A DNA stretch of 34,263 nucleotides, taken from NCBI GenBank assembly GCA_036555745.1, contig DATBKV010000048.1, positions 1 through 34,263 of the forward strand, read 5' to 3'. Within the stretch, counting starts at the first letter, position 1, and every line of letters starts with the position of its first letter. The notes beneath the pieces are model-generated. The model was given only the letters and a program-made list of their open reading frames with translations. It was not told where the DNA came from and did no database searches. A program made the position numbers and the translations under genes. This DNA comes from VAZQ01 sp036555745. GTDB taxonomy: Bacteria > Pseudomonadota > Alphaproteobacteria > Rhizobiales > Xanthobacteraceae. This document shows, in pieces, positions 7,593-15,629 of the stretch.

Positions 7593-7623
7593 GACACCAC
7601 GGCCGCGCGTGGCGGCGATTCCT

Positions 7624-7673
7624 AAGATATATCTTGCGTTAGGTCTTAGTTGGATATATCTTGAGATATATCT
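7624..7673. promoter_or_regulatory. Triple GATATATC boxes: probable PadR (YqjI-like) operator
   Basis: GATATATC occurs three times (7626-7633, 7653-7660, 7665-7672). The first lies inside the perfect 12-mer AAGATATATCTT (7624-7635) and the last inside AGATATATCT. Start-to-start distances are 27 and 12 bases, and the last box ends 21 bases before the regulator's ATG (7694). A CTAAGA/TCTTAG inverted pair (7622-7627 and 7644-7649) overlaps. Such AT-rich dyads in a GC-rich genome, directly before a PadR-type gene, fit autoregulation, as known for E. coli YqjI. The binding protein is inferred. Confidence 0.6.
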
Positions 7674-7693
7674 TTCAGGCAGAGGAGACCAAA

Positions 7694-8323
7694 ATGTTCG
7701 GCAATAGACATTCCTGTGGATCGCCCTTCGAGGGCAGGTGGGCCGCCCGCCGCGGCTGGCGCGGCCATTCCGGCCACGGCTGGGGCGGCCGGCACGGCAG
7801 GGGCGATGGCGACGAAAACATGATGCGCGCGGGGCGCATGCTGGCGCAGGGCGACCTGCGGCTGATCGCGCTCGCGCTGATCGCGGAGCAGCCGCGGCAC
7901 GGCTATGAGATCATCAAGGTGCTGGAGGAGAAGACCGCCGGCTGGTACTCGCCGAGCCCCGGCATCGTCTATCCCACGCTCACCTTTCTCGAGGAGGCCG
8001 GCTACGTCACCGGCGAGATCGAGGGCGCCAAAAAACTCTACACCATCACCGCCGAGGGCCGCGCCCATCTCGAGGACAACCGCGATTTCGTCGCCGCTGT
8101 GCTTGCGCGGCTCGCCGCCATCGGCGAGCGGGTGTCGCGCATGCGCCGGCGCTTCGAAGGCGAGGACGAGGACCGGCGCAGCGGCAGGCTTTCACCGCTC
8201 GTGCGCGCCGCGATCGACAATCTGCGGGAGGTCGCGGGACAGCGGCTCGCGGACGACGCCGACGCCGAGGCCAAGCTGGTCGAGGTGCTGGCGCGCGCCG
8301 CGGCGGAGCTGAAGAAGGCGTGA
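7694..8323 (+). CDS. PadR-family transcriptional regulator, YqjI-like with Gly/His-rich N-terminus
   Basis: This is a 209-residue DNA-binding protein. Residues 1-42 form a Gly/His/Arg-rich extension (H6, C8, H25, H28, H34; segment GHGWGGRHGRGDGDE). Next comes a PadR winged-helix domain (about 49-135) with GDLRLIALALIAEQPRHGYE, SPSPGIVYPTLTFLEEAGY and GAKKLYTITAEGRAHL, then a helical dimerisation tail. The metal-binding-looking extension and the PSPG..YPTL.FL.E motif match E. coli YqjI, a nickel-responsive repressor linked to iron homeostasis. No yqjH-like ferric reductase gene is in the window. ATG 7694 is chosen for AGGAG about 6 bases upstream; an in-frame TTG at 7661 would translate through the operator boxes. 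Autoregulation is likely from the three boxes upstream; metal sensing is inferred from family. Confidence 0.88.
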   Translation: MFGNRHSCGSPFEGRWAARRGWRGHSGHGWGGRHGRGDGDENMMRAGRMLAQGDLRLIALALIAEQPRHGYEIIKVLEEKTAGWYSPSPGIVYPTLTFLEEAGYVTGEIEGAKKLYTITAEGRAHLEDNRDFVAAVLARLAAIGERVSRMRRRFEGEDEDRRSGRLSPLVRAAIDNLREVAGQRLADDADAEAKLVEVLARAAAELKKA

Positions 8324-8336
8324 GGGAGCGTTCCGC

Positions 8337-8434
8337 TGTCATCATCCGCGCGAGCGGATGATCCAGTAGTCACTGCCGTGTGGAATGGCCGCGCTGTTGC
8401 GGATTACTGGAGGCCCGCTTGCGCAGGCATGACA
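8337..8434. repeat. Nested inverted-repeat intergenic element (about 98 bp)
   Basis: The outer arms are TGTCAT (8337-8342) and ATGACA (8429-8434). The inner arms are TCCAGTAGT (8362-8370) and ATTACTGGA (8403-8411), with a local hairpin ATCCGC/GCGGAT at about 8344-8359. This plan (gtcat...atccagta...tactgga...atgac) is one I recall as a common dispersed repeat in Rhizobiales genomes. It lies between the PadR gene and convergent Bug copy 2 and could also terminate transcription. Confidence 0.6.
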
Positions 8435-8460
8435 CCGTGCCATTTTGCGCGCGGGCGGCC

Positions 8461-9432
8461 TCAGTCCACCTTGAGATTGAGCTTGCGCACCAGCGCGCCC
8501 CACTTGGCCTCCTCGCGATCGATATCGCGGGCATATTCCTCCGGCGTGGAGGTAAGCGGGTCACCGCCTTCGGCCAGGATGCGCTGCTTGACCTCCTCGC
8601 TCGTCACCAGCGCCCGCAGCGCGGCGTTGAGCCGCGCGATGATCGCCGGCGGCGTGCCCGCAGGCGCGAGCAGCCCGTAGTGCAGGACCGACTCGAATCC
8701 GGGCAAGCCGGATTCATCGGCCGTGGGCACGTCGGGCAGGAGGCTGAAGCGCACCGGGCCAAGCACCGCGATCGCGCGCAGCGTGCCGGCGTGGAGATTG
8801 CCCAACGCCGGCGGCAACACGCCGAACGCGATCGGCACGTGATTGCCGAGCAGATCGTTCATGACCTGCCCGGTGCCCTTGTACGGGATGATGGTGGCGT
8901 CGACGCCGGCGCGCGCCTTGAACAGTTCGGCGGAGAGATAGCCGCCGGTCCCGACCGCCGAGGTGCCGATATTGAGCTTGCCGCCTTCGCGCTTGGCGAT
9001 CGTCACCACCTCGCCGATGGTCTTGGCGGGAAACGACGGATGCGCGAGCAACGCGACCGGCATCGACGCGATCAGTCCGATCGGCGCAAAGTCCTTGCGC
9101 GGATCGAAGCCGGCATTGGCGTAGAGCGTGGGGTTGATGGAGATCGAGCCGGTATGTCCGAGGAACAGCGTGTAGCCGTCCGGCGGGCTCTTGAGGAAGC
9201 TGCGGGTGCCGACCAGGCCAGAGCCGCCGGCGCGATTGTCGACAACGACTTGCCGGTCGAGCGCAGCGGTGAGCTTCTCCGCCACCACCCGCGCCATGGC
9301 GTCGACGCCGCCGCCGGGGGGATACGGCACCACCAGCGTGATGTTGCGGTCGGGATAATCCTGCGCCTGAGCGGCGCAAACAAAAACTGCGACCGCGGCG
9401 ACGGCCGCAGCCCTCAACGCACTCGCCAACAT
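8461..9432 (-). CDS. Bug/TctC-family substrate-binding protein (orphan, copy 2)
   Basis: This is a 323-residue exported binding protein. The signal peptide ends near AQAQ (about residue 24) and is followed by the typical mature start DYPDRNITLVVPYPPGGGVD, with the binding loop PPGGGVD at 38-44. Downstream are RAGGSGLVGT, SPPDGYTLFLG, IIPYKGTGQVMNDLLGNHV and LLPDVPTADESGLPGFE, the standard run of Bug motifs. A strong GGGGAGG precedes the ATG at 9432. No TctA/TctB membrane genes are present, so it would have to share a transport complex encoded elsewhere or act in sensing. It is more canonical than copy 1. The ligand is unknown; carboxylates are typical of the family. Confidence 0.94.
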   Translation of the reverse strand: MLASALRAAAVAAVAVFVCAAQAQDYPDRNITLVVPYPPGGGVDAMARVVAEKLTAALDRQVVVDNRAGGSGLVGTRSFLKSPPDGYTLFLGHTGSISINPTLYANAGFDPRKDFAPIGLIASMPVALLAHPSFPAKTIGEVVTIAKREGGKLNIGTSAVGTGGYLSAELFKARAGVDATIIPYKGTGQVMNDLLGNHVPIAFGVLPPALGNLHAGTLRAIAVLGPVRFSLLPDVPTADESGLPGFESVLHYGLLAPAGTPPAIIARLNAALRALVTSEEVKQRILAEGGDPLTSTPEEYARDIDREEAKWGALVRKLNLKVD

Positions 9433-9519
9433 TCCTCCCCGCCCTTGCTAGCCGATCACGACCGCCGCCCGGCGAGCGGCGGCCGAATCGAAACGCACTC
9501 AGCTACCAAGTTGCAGCCA

Positions 9520-9699
9520 TCAGTGGACCGAGGCGTCCGACTGCAGGCGTGCGATTTCGTCCTTCACCAGCAACTTGCGACGCTTCAGCTCGACGATCTG
9601 AAGATTGTCGATTGAAGGGTGAGCCCGGGCCTCAGCGATTTCCGCTTCCAATGCCCGATGCCGCCTTTCCAGTTCCGCAAGGTGCGCTTGTATGGACAT
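9520..9699 (-). CDS. YdcH family protein (DUF465), copy 1
   Basis: This is a 59-residue protein starting MSIQAHLAELERRHRALE and ending in ARLQSDASVH. The sequence is a two-helix, heptad-rich polypeptide with the DUF465/YdcH core IVELKRRKLLVKDEIARL. YdcH-type proteins are short helical hairpins of unknown function in many proteobacteria. The ATG at 9699 has GAGGAG (9711-9716) upstream on the minus strand. The coding frame is short but supported by family core, ribosome-binding site and a paralogue transcribed divergently at 9980. The 280-bp spacer between the two has no further gene that I can support. The gene lies 87 bases upstream of the start of Bug copy 2, on the same strand. Confidence 0.85.
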   Translation of the reverse strand: MSIQAHLAELERRHRALEAEIAEARAHPSIDNLQIVELKRRKLLVKDEIARLQSDASVH

Positions 9700-9979
9700 G
9701 TTGGGGGGTTCTCCTCAGGTCGTTTTGCCTGACGAAAGTAATTCTACACCGTTTGGTCCGGATTTCGAAGTGCGTTTTTGATTGTGCAATGCAACAATCC
9801 CCGCTCTGTGCCCTGCCTGGCGGCGGGCGGCTTGAACGCCACCGGGCAAACGGGGATACTTTCGCGCGTATTTGCGCACAGCGCCCTGCGGGCCGACCGA
9901 CCGACCGCAGCAAGGGGGATATTCCGGCGTCGGTGCCCGAACGCACTGCGGCGGCGTGAGTTTCAATTCAACGGTGGCG

Positions 9980-10186
9980 ATGACCGAAGAGGAAGAACGC
10001 GAGTTGCGGCTGCAACTGGCGCGCTTGCAGCAGGAGCATCGCGACCTCGACGCCGCGATCTCCGCCCTGCAGCACTCGCCCGGCTCCGACCTGCTGCAGG
10101 TGCAGCGGCTCAAGAAGCGCAAGCTCCACCTGCGCGACCGCATCTCCCACATCGAGGACCAGCTCACGCCTGACATCATCGCGTGA
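9980..10186 (+). CDS. YdcH family protein (DUF465), copy 2
   Basis: This is a 68-residue helical protein, MTEEEERELRLQLARLQQEH, with the DUF465 core VQRLKKRKLHLRDRISHIEDQL. It is clearly related to the divergent copy at 9520-9699 (compare LKRRKLLVKDEIARL). The start at 9980 is chosen because the acidic-helical family pattern begins there; the upstream extension reads Cys/Gly-rich, unlike the family. The ribosome-binding site (GGTGG) is weak. The gene ends directly on a 13-bp terminator-like hairpin. From memory, Rhizobiales often carry two ydcH genes beside purE, purK and rpsU; here purE is 7.4 kb further right. Function unknown. Confidence 0.85.
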   Translation: MTEEEERELRLQLARLQQEHRDLDAAISALQHSPGSDLLQVQRLKKRKLHLRDRISHIEDQLTPDIIA

Positions 10187-10215
10187 GCGCGGGACGCGGG
10201 ATCGCGTCCCGCGCT
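10186..10215. terminator. Strong bidirectional hairpin between ydcH copy 2 and Bug copy 3
   Basis: AGCGCGGGACGCG (10186-10198) pairs perfectly with CGCGTCCCGCGCT (10203-10215) around a GGAT loop: 13 GC-rich base pairs starting at the last base of the ydcH stop codon and ending 7 bases before the convergent Bug stop. There is no U-run, but the position between convergent genes favours a terminator for both. Confidence 0.6.
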
Positions 10216-10222
10216 GCTCCAA

Positions 10223-11197
10223 TCACTGCGGCTGGATGCCGGCGTCGCGGATCACCTTGGTCCAGCGCGTGGTCTCGTCCTGCTTGAGCTTCGCCATGTC
10301 CTGCGGGCTGCCGCCGACGGCGATCAGATTGAGTTGATGAAAGCGGGCCTTGGTGTCCGGCTCGTTGATGATGTCGTTGATGGCGCGGTTGAGCTTGGCG
10401 ATGATCGGCGCCGGGGTCTTGGGCGGCGCGCTGATGGCATTCCAGGTATCGGACACAAAGCCGGGCAACCCCGCCTCGACCAGCGTCGGGACGTCCGGCA
10501 GCACATCCAGCCGCTTGTCGGTCGCGACCGCGAGGATCCTCGCCTTGCCCGCCTGATGCAGCTTGAGGGCGGAGGAAAGCTCCATAAAGATGAAATCGAC
10601 GTGTCCCGCAACCAGGTCGTTGAGCGCCGGCCCTGTCCCCCGATACGGCACGTGCAGCATCTTGGTTCCGGTGTCGCGCGCGAACAGCTCCGCGGTCAGG
10701 TGCGAGGTCGTCCCGGGCCCCTGCGAGGCAAAGGTGACCTTGCCTGGATTGGCCTTCACGTAAGCGAGGAACTCCTGCACCGTCTTGGCGGGGAAGTCCT
10801 GCCGCACCAGCAGCACGTTGGGAAATTTCGACATGACCGCGACCGGCTCGAGCGCGGCGGGATCGAAATTGAGCTTCTTGTAGAGCGCGATATTGCTGGT
10901 GATCGGAGCCGGCTGGGTCGCGAGCAGCGTGTAGCCGTCGGGCTCGGCGGTATAGGCCGCCTCCGCGCCGATATTGCCGCCGCCGCCGCCGCGGTTCTCG
11001 ATCACGAACGGCTGTCCCAGCCGCTGCTGCAGCCCGGCGGCGAAGATTCGCGTCACGGTATCGACCCCGCCGCCCGGCGGCACGCTGACGATGATCTTCA
11101 CGGGGCGATTGGGGTAATCGGCGGCCGGATCCTGCTGCGAGTGCGCGGGCGTCAGCGCGAGCAAGGCGACTGTGACCAGGATGGTGGAACGGAACAT
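10223..11197 (-). CDS. Bug/TctC-family substrate-binding protein (orphan, copy 3)
   Basis: This is a 324-residue exported binding protein. The signal MFRSTILVTVALLALTPAHS precedes a mature chain with DYPNRPVKIIVSVPPGGGVD (binding loop near 40-46), then the Gly-rich ENRGGGGGNIGAEAAY, EPDGYTLLATQPAP, HVPYRGTGPALNDLVAGHV and VLPDVPTLVEAGLPGF. The start is set at 11197 because GAGGAG lies 6-7 bases upstream; a longer in-frame start at 11302 would add 35 Arg-rich residues ahead of a perfect signal peptide. It is divergent from Bug copy 4 with a 234-bp shared upstream region, and convergent with ydcH copy 2 across a strong hairpin. No transporter partner genes are present. Confidence 0.94.
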   Translation of the reverse strand: MFRSTILVTVALLALTPAHSQQDPAADYPNRPVKIIVSVPPGGGVDTVTRIFAAGLQQRLGQPFVIENRGGGGGNIGAEAAYTAEPDGYTLLATQPAPITSNIALYKKLNFDPAALEPVAVMSKFPNVLLVRQDFPAKTVQEFLAYVKANPGKVTFASQGPGTTSHLTAELFARDTGTKMLHVPYRGTGPALNDLVAGHVDFIFMELSSALKLHQAGKARILAVATDKRLDVLPDVPTLVEAGLPGFVSDTWNAISAPPKTPAPIIAKLNRAINDIINEPDTKARFHQLNLIAVGGSPQDMAKLKQDETTRWTKVIRDAGIQPQ

Positions 11198-11431
11198 GCA
11201 AATCTCCTCGCGGCGAGCGGCGGTGCATCGACTCCGAAAGATAGGGCGCCGCCAATCTCGCGCAATGCGCGCCCGTTGGTAAATGTGGCGCGACATATGC
11301 ACCGGACCGCCGGCGGACCGAGCAAATGCCTCGCCTTTCGCGCGCCGGACACGCTAGCATCCGCGGCGCGGACGCGATGTCGCGTGCCGCCGGCAAGCCG
11401 TGTCGGCGCGCCGCGAAGCCGAGGGAGAAGG

Positions 11432-12415
11432 ATGCGACCCGCAGTGGTGTTGGCGGCAGCCGTGGTCCTCGGTCTGGGCCTGTTGAATGCCGCGCCGGCG
11501 CAGACGCCGGCCGACGACTATCCGCAGCGCGCCGTGACCTTCCTCTGTCCCTTTCCGGCCGGCGGCGGCACCGACATTCTCACCCGCATGCTCGCGCACG
11601 AGCTGCAAGAGCGGCTGGCACGTCCGTTCGTGGTCGAGAACCGCCCCGGCGGCGGCACCGTCATCGCGGCCCAGGCGGCCGCGCGCGCCGCGCCCGACGG
11701 CTATACGCTGCTGCTCGCGCCGGTGACGACGCTCGCCATGGGACCGAGCGTCCACAAGTCGCTGCCGTACGACACGATCAAGGATTTCGCGCCGATCGGT
11801 CTGGTCGGCTCCGCACAATTCGCGCTCGTCGCCAATCCCGGCCTGGGTGCGGCGACGTTGCCCGAGCTGATCGCCGTCATCCGCAGCAGGAACGGTCAGC
11901 TGAGCTATGCCTCCTCAGGGCCGGCGACGCCGCATCACCTGTTCATGGCGATGTTGCTCAAGATGATCGGCGCCAGCGCGCAGCACGTCCCCTATCGCGG
12001 CAGCGTCGCAGCCTTGAGCGACGTGATCTCCGGACATGTTCCGATGATGATCGTGGACCTCGCGGTCGCCATTCCGGCGATCAACGAAGGCAAGGTGAGG
12101 GCGCTCGGGGTCACCTCGCCCGAGCGGGTCAAGGCGCTGCCGGAGCTCCCGACCATCGCGGAGGCCGGTGTTCCCGGCTACGGCGCCACCGGGTGGTTCT
12201 CGGTGGTGGCGCCGGCGGGAACGCCACGGCCGATCATCGACAAGCTCAACGCCGTGCTGACGAGCTTTATCGATCGGCCCGAGATCCAGGACAAGATGAA
12301 CGCGCTGGCGATTACGCCGCGCACCAGCAGCCCCGACGAGCTTGCGCGCTTCATCCCCGCCGAAATCAAGAAATGGGCGCAGGTGGTCAAGGACGCCGGC
12401 ATCACCCCGGAGTGA
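11432..12415 (+). CDS. Bug/TctC-family substrate-binding protein (orphan, copy 4)
   Basis: This is a 327-residue exported binding protein: signal peptide to about residue 23 (NAAPAQ), DDYPQRAVTFLCPFPAGGGTD with the loop at 41-48, ENRPGGGTVIAAQAAA, APDGYTLLLAPVTT, HVPYRGSVAALSDVISGHV and LPELPTIAEAGVPGYG. GGGAGAAGG lies just before the ATG at 11432. It is divergent from copy 3, so the pair may share a control region. Its last 14 bases overlap the end of the oppositely oriented RND pump gene (12402-12415), leaving no room for a conventional terminator between them. No tctA or tctB is nearby; ligand unknown. Confidence 0.94.
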   Translation: MRPAVVLAAAVVLGLGLLNAAPAQTPADDYPQRAVTFLCPFPAGGGTDILTRMLAHELQERLARPFVVENRPGGGTVIAAQAAARAAPDGYTLLLAPVTTLAMGPSVHKSLPYDTIKDFAPIGLVGSAQFALVANPGLGAATLPELIAVIRSRNGQLSYASSGPATPHHLFMAMLLKMIGASAQHVPYRGSVAALSDVISGHVPMMIVDLAVAIPAINEGKVRALGVTSPERVKALPELPTIAEAGVPGYGATGWFSVVAPAGTPRPIIDKLNAVLTSFIDRPEIQDKMNALAITPRTSSPDELARFIPAEIKKWAQVVKDAGITPE

Positions 12416-15400
12416 CCGCGCGGCGGAAGGGCGGCATCCAGCGCCGCAACGCCGCCATCGCCCGCAAGCGCCCCTCGCGCAGCTTCTCGATCGCCATCAG
12501 CGCCGCCGGCGTGACGATGAGCGTGAGCACGGTGGCAAAGCCCAGTCCGAACACGATCGCGGTCGACAGGCTGATCCACCACTGCGTTGCCGGGGCGCCG
12601 ATCGTGATCTCGCGCGCGAGAAATTCGACGTTCACGCCGAATGCGATCGGCAGCACGCCGAGGATCGCGGTCACCGCGGTCAGCACGACCGGGCGCGCGC
12701 GCTCCCGGCAGGTCTCGAGGATGGCTTCGTAGGCCTCGACCCCCTCGCGCCGCAGCCGGTCGTAGGTATCGATCAGCACGATGTTGTTGTTCACGATCAC
12801 GCCGGCATTCGCGATGACGCCGATGCCGGTCATCACCACGCCGAAGGCCTGGCCCATGATCATGAGCCCGAGCAGCACGCCGAAGGTCGAGAGCACGACC
12901 GCCGTGAGCACCAGGCCGACCGAGGTGAGCTTGTTGAACTGCGCGAGCAGGATCGCGAAGATGAGGAAAATGGCGGTGCCGAACGCCTTGAGCAGGAACG
13001 CCGAGGCCTTGGCGCGCTCCTCATCCTCACCCTTGAGCTTGAAGGTGACGCCGGCGCCAAGATCGGTCTTGGCGAGCTCGCTCGCGATCTCCTGCTGCAC
13101 CTTGGCGGTCTGCACGCCTTCGGCGACATTGGCGGCAACCGTCATCACGCGGTTGCCGTTGACCCGATTGATGTAGCCGACGCGCGGCGCCGGCAGGCGC
13201 TGCACGAAGTTGCCGATCGGCACGTGTCCCATCTGGGTCTGTACCCGCAGATCGTCGATCTGGTCGAGGCTGCGGCGGTCGGGCGGAAAGCGCACCAGGA
13301 TGTCTACCGACTTGTCGCTGTCGACTGGCCGGTATTCGGTCGCCTTGAGGCCGTTGGTGACGAGCTGGACCGCGGCGCCGACGGTATTGACGCCGGCGCC
13401 GTATTTCGCGGCCTCCGACTTGTCGACCTCGATCTTCCAGTCGATGCCCGGGAGCGGCTGGCCGTCGTCGAGATCGCGGATGTCGGCGCGCGCAGCGAGA
13501 ACGGCCGCCACCTTTTTGGCGGCCGCCGGCAGCAGCGCCGGGTCGAGCGCGCTGAGCTGCACCTGGATCGGCTTGCCGGTCGGCGGGCCGGCGCGCGGCG
13601 CCGTCACCTCGATCATGATGCCGGCGATATCGGCGGTCTTGGCGCGGATGGCGTCCATGATCGCGTGCGCGGGCGGCCGGCTGCGCCAATCCGCGAACTC
13701 GAACTGGATGACGCCGATGGTGTCCTCGGTGAGCTCGCTCATGCCACGCGGCTGCTCGCCGATGCGGGTGTAGACGGTCTTGAGGCCGTCGAAGGCCAGC
13801 ACGCGCTTCTCGACCTCGCCGAGCAGGCGATTCTTCTCGTCGAGCGACAGGTTGCCGCGGGCGTGCACGATGACCTGGCCGTAATCGGGCTCCACGCTCG
13901 GGAAGAACTCGACGCCGCGGCCGAATTTGCCGTACGCGGTCTGCACCGCGATCAGCAGCAGCGCCGCCAGCGTCAGCGTGAGGCCGGGTCGGCGCAACGC
14001 GAGCCGCACGGTGCGCATATACGGTCCGCGATCCTTGGCGCGGTCGTCGTGCGGCACCGGCGCGGCCTTGCCAAGCAGCGCGCCGAGCGTGGGCGTGAAG
14101 AACAGCGCCACCGCCAGCGAGGCCGAAAGCGTGGCGATCAGCGTGACCGGCAGATATTTCATGAACTGGCCGACCACGCCCGGCCAGAACAGCAACGGCG
14201 AGAACGCCGCGATGCGGGTCGCGGTCGCCGCGATCACCGGGCCTGACATGCGCTTGGCGGCGAGCGCATAAGCTTCCTTCGGCGGCGTGCCTTCCGACAT
14301 GCGCCGCTCCGCGAACTCCGACACGATGATGGCGTCGTCCACCAGCATGCCGACCGCGAGGATGAGCGAGAACAGCACGACGATGTTGACGGTGAGCCCC
14401 GCGAGCTGCAGCCCGAGCACGCCGGCCAGAAACGAGGCGGGGATCGCAATGCCGATGAACAGCGAGGCGCGGAAGCCGAGCGCGAACAGAATGACGATCG
14501 CCACCAGTAGCACGCCGGTCAGCACCGAGTTCTGCAGGTCGCCCAGCATCTGCCGGATGATCTTCGACTTGTCCTGGGTGAAGGTGACGTGCACCGCTTC
14601 CGGCCAGGTCTTTTGCAGCGCCTCGACCGTGGCCTTCACCGCGTCGACCGTCTCGATCAGATTGGCGCCGGTGCGCTTCGATACCTCGATGGTCATGGCC
14701 GGGCGCCCGTTGACGCGGGTGACCGAGGTCGCGTCCTTGAAGGTCGGCCTGACCTGGGCGATGTCGAGCAGCGTCACCGAGGCCTTCGGCGAGGCGACGA
14801 TCGGGATGTTCAGGATGTCCTGCGGCTTCTCGAACAGCGAGGGCACTTTGACCGCGAAACGGCCGGTCTCGCCTTCGAGCGCGCCGGCGGCGATCAGCGT
14901 GTTGAAGGATTGGGTGATCGAGCCGAGCTGGTCGAGCGACACCCCGTAGCTCGCGAGCAGGGTCGGATCGAGGATGATCTCCACTGCTTCGTCGCGGGCG
15001 CCGCGCAGCTCCGCCGACAGCACGCCCGGAGCCTGCTCGATCGCGTTCTTGGCGGCGCGCGCCATGCGCAGCAGCGTGCGCTCGGGGACGTCGCCGGACA
15101 GTCCCACCACCAGCACCGGATAGAGCGAGAGGTTGACCTCTAGCACCTGCGGCTCGTCGACGTCGTGCGGCAGGTCGTGCTTGGCCTGATCGACCTTGGC
15201 GCGCACGTCGGCGAGCGCGGATTTGGAATCAAAGCCGGCTTCGAATTCGAGCAGCACGAATCCGCCGCCCTCGAACGCGGTCGAGCGCATCTCCTTCACG
15301 TTGCCGACCGACTTGAGCTGGGTCTCGACCGGCCGCAGCAGCAGCCGCTCCGAATCTTCCGGGCTGATGCCGCGCTGCGAGAGCTGGACGTAGATGATCG

Positions 15401-15530
15401 GGACCTTGACGTCCGGCTCCGCCTCCTTCGGGATGGTGATGTAGGCGACCAGTCCCGCGCTCAACAGGAACAGCAGGGTCGCGACGGTGAGCCGCGCGTG
15501 ACCGATGGCGTAATCGATGAACCTGGACAT
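12402..15530 (-). CDS. RND efflux transporter permease subunit
   Basis: This 1042-residue inner-membrane pump is full length for the resistance-nodulation-division family. It shows the duplicated plan of 12 membrane helices with two large periplasmic loops (about residues 32-335 and 555-850). TM1 is followed by AYITIPKEAEPDV. TM4 has the proton-relay Asp pair D398-D399 in AVGMLVDDAIIVSE. The second half carries GVIVNNNIVLID near residue 920, the variant typical of RND pumps whose second-half helix reads G.VVNN..VLID. With the upstream membrane-fusion protein it would form an envelope efflux complex with an outer-membrane channel, for which no gene is in the window. It is third in the tetR-MFP-RND operon. 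The ribosome-binding site is weak. Substrates cannot be inferred. Confidence 0.95.
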   Translation of the reverse strand: MSRFIDYAIGHARLTVATLLFLLSAGLVAYITIPKEAEPDVKVPIIYVQLSQRGISPEDSERLLLRPVETQLKSVGNVKEMRSTAFEGGGFVLLEFEAGFDSKSALADVRAKVDQAKHDLPHDVDEPQVLEVNLSLYPVLVVGLSGDVPERTLLRMARAAKNAIEQAPGVLSAELRGARDEAVEIILDPTLLASYGVSLDQLGSITQSFNTLIAAGALEGETGRFAVKVPSLFEKPQDILNIPIVASPKASVTLLDIAQVRPTFKDATSVTRVNGRPAMTIEVSKRTGANLIETVDAVKATVEALQKTWPEAVHVTFTQDKSKIIRQMLGDLQNSVLTGVLLVAIVILFALGFRASLFIGIAIPASFLAGVLGLQLAGLTVNIVVLFSLILAVGMLVDDAIIVSEFAERRMSEGTPPKEAYALAAKRMSGPVIAATATRIAAFSPLLFWPGVVGQFMKYLPVTLIATLSASLAVALFFTPTLGALLGKAAPVPHDDRAKDRGPYMRTVRLALRRPGLTLTLAALLLIAVQTAYGKFGRGVEFFPSVEPDYGQVIVHARGNLSLDEKNRLLGEVEKRVLAFDGLKTVYTRIGEQPRGMSELTEDTIGVIQFEFADWRSRPPAHAIMDAIRAKTADIAGIMIEVTAPRAGPPTGKPIQVQLSALDPALLPAAAKKVAAVLAARADIRDLDDGQPLPGIDWKIEVDKSEAAKYGAGVNTVGAAVQLVTNGLKATEYRPVDSDKSVDILVRFPPDRRSLDQIDDLRVQTQMGHVPIGNFVQRLPAPRVGYINRVNGNRVMTVAANVAEGVQTAKVQQEIASELAKTDLGAGVTFKLKGEDEERAKASAFLLKAFGTAIFLIFAILLAQFNKLTSVGLVLTAVVLSTFGVLLGLMIMGQAFGVVMTGIGVIANAGVIVNNNIVLIDTYDRLRREGVEAYEAILETCRERARPVVLTAVTAILGVLPIAFGVNVEFLAREITIGAPATQWWISLSTAIVFGLGFATVLTLIVTPAALMAIEKLREGRLRAMAALRRWMPPFRRAVTPG

Positions 15531-15540
15531 CAGCTTATCC

Positions 15541-15629
15541 GTCGGCGAATAGTCAAAAGCGAGTCGCGAATAGCGCGGTATGGCTGTCTGCGGCTTGCTC
15601 GCTGCTCGCTACTCCCTGTTCGGTATTCG
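15541..15629. repeat. Dispersed repeat of AGCGA(A/G)TA-type units between MFP and RND genes
   Basis: Read on the minus strand, the gap starts right at the MFP stop as TAGCGAATA, continues GGAGTAGCGAGCAGCGAGC, and returns as GCTATTCGCGACTCGC and GACTATTCGCC. This makes an imperfect inverted array of short AGCGA-type units. I recall similar arrays (cgctactcgctattcg type) as intergenic repeats in Bradyrhizobium relatives. It fills almost the entire 99-base gap inside an operon. Confidence 0.55.

Noticed and set aside
5555..7600. A minus-strand open frame of about 680 codons spanning the spacer and the MmgE/PrpD gene
   Set aside because: It is an out-of-frame shadow: Arg/Ala-rich, no family pattern, and it overlaps the real MmgE/PrpD gene on the same strand in another frame.
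10334..11431. N-terminal extension of Bug copy 4 by 366 residues
   Set aside because: The extension is antisense to Bug copy 3; the real start at 11432 has a ribosome-binding site and opens on a signal peptide.
12342..14246. A plus-strand open frame of about 630 codons antisense to the RND gene
   Set aside because: High GC keeps stops rare. The translation is His/Asp/Arg-rich without domain motifs, while the minus-strand frame has the complete RND pattern.
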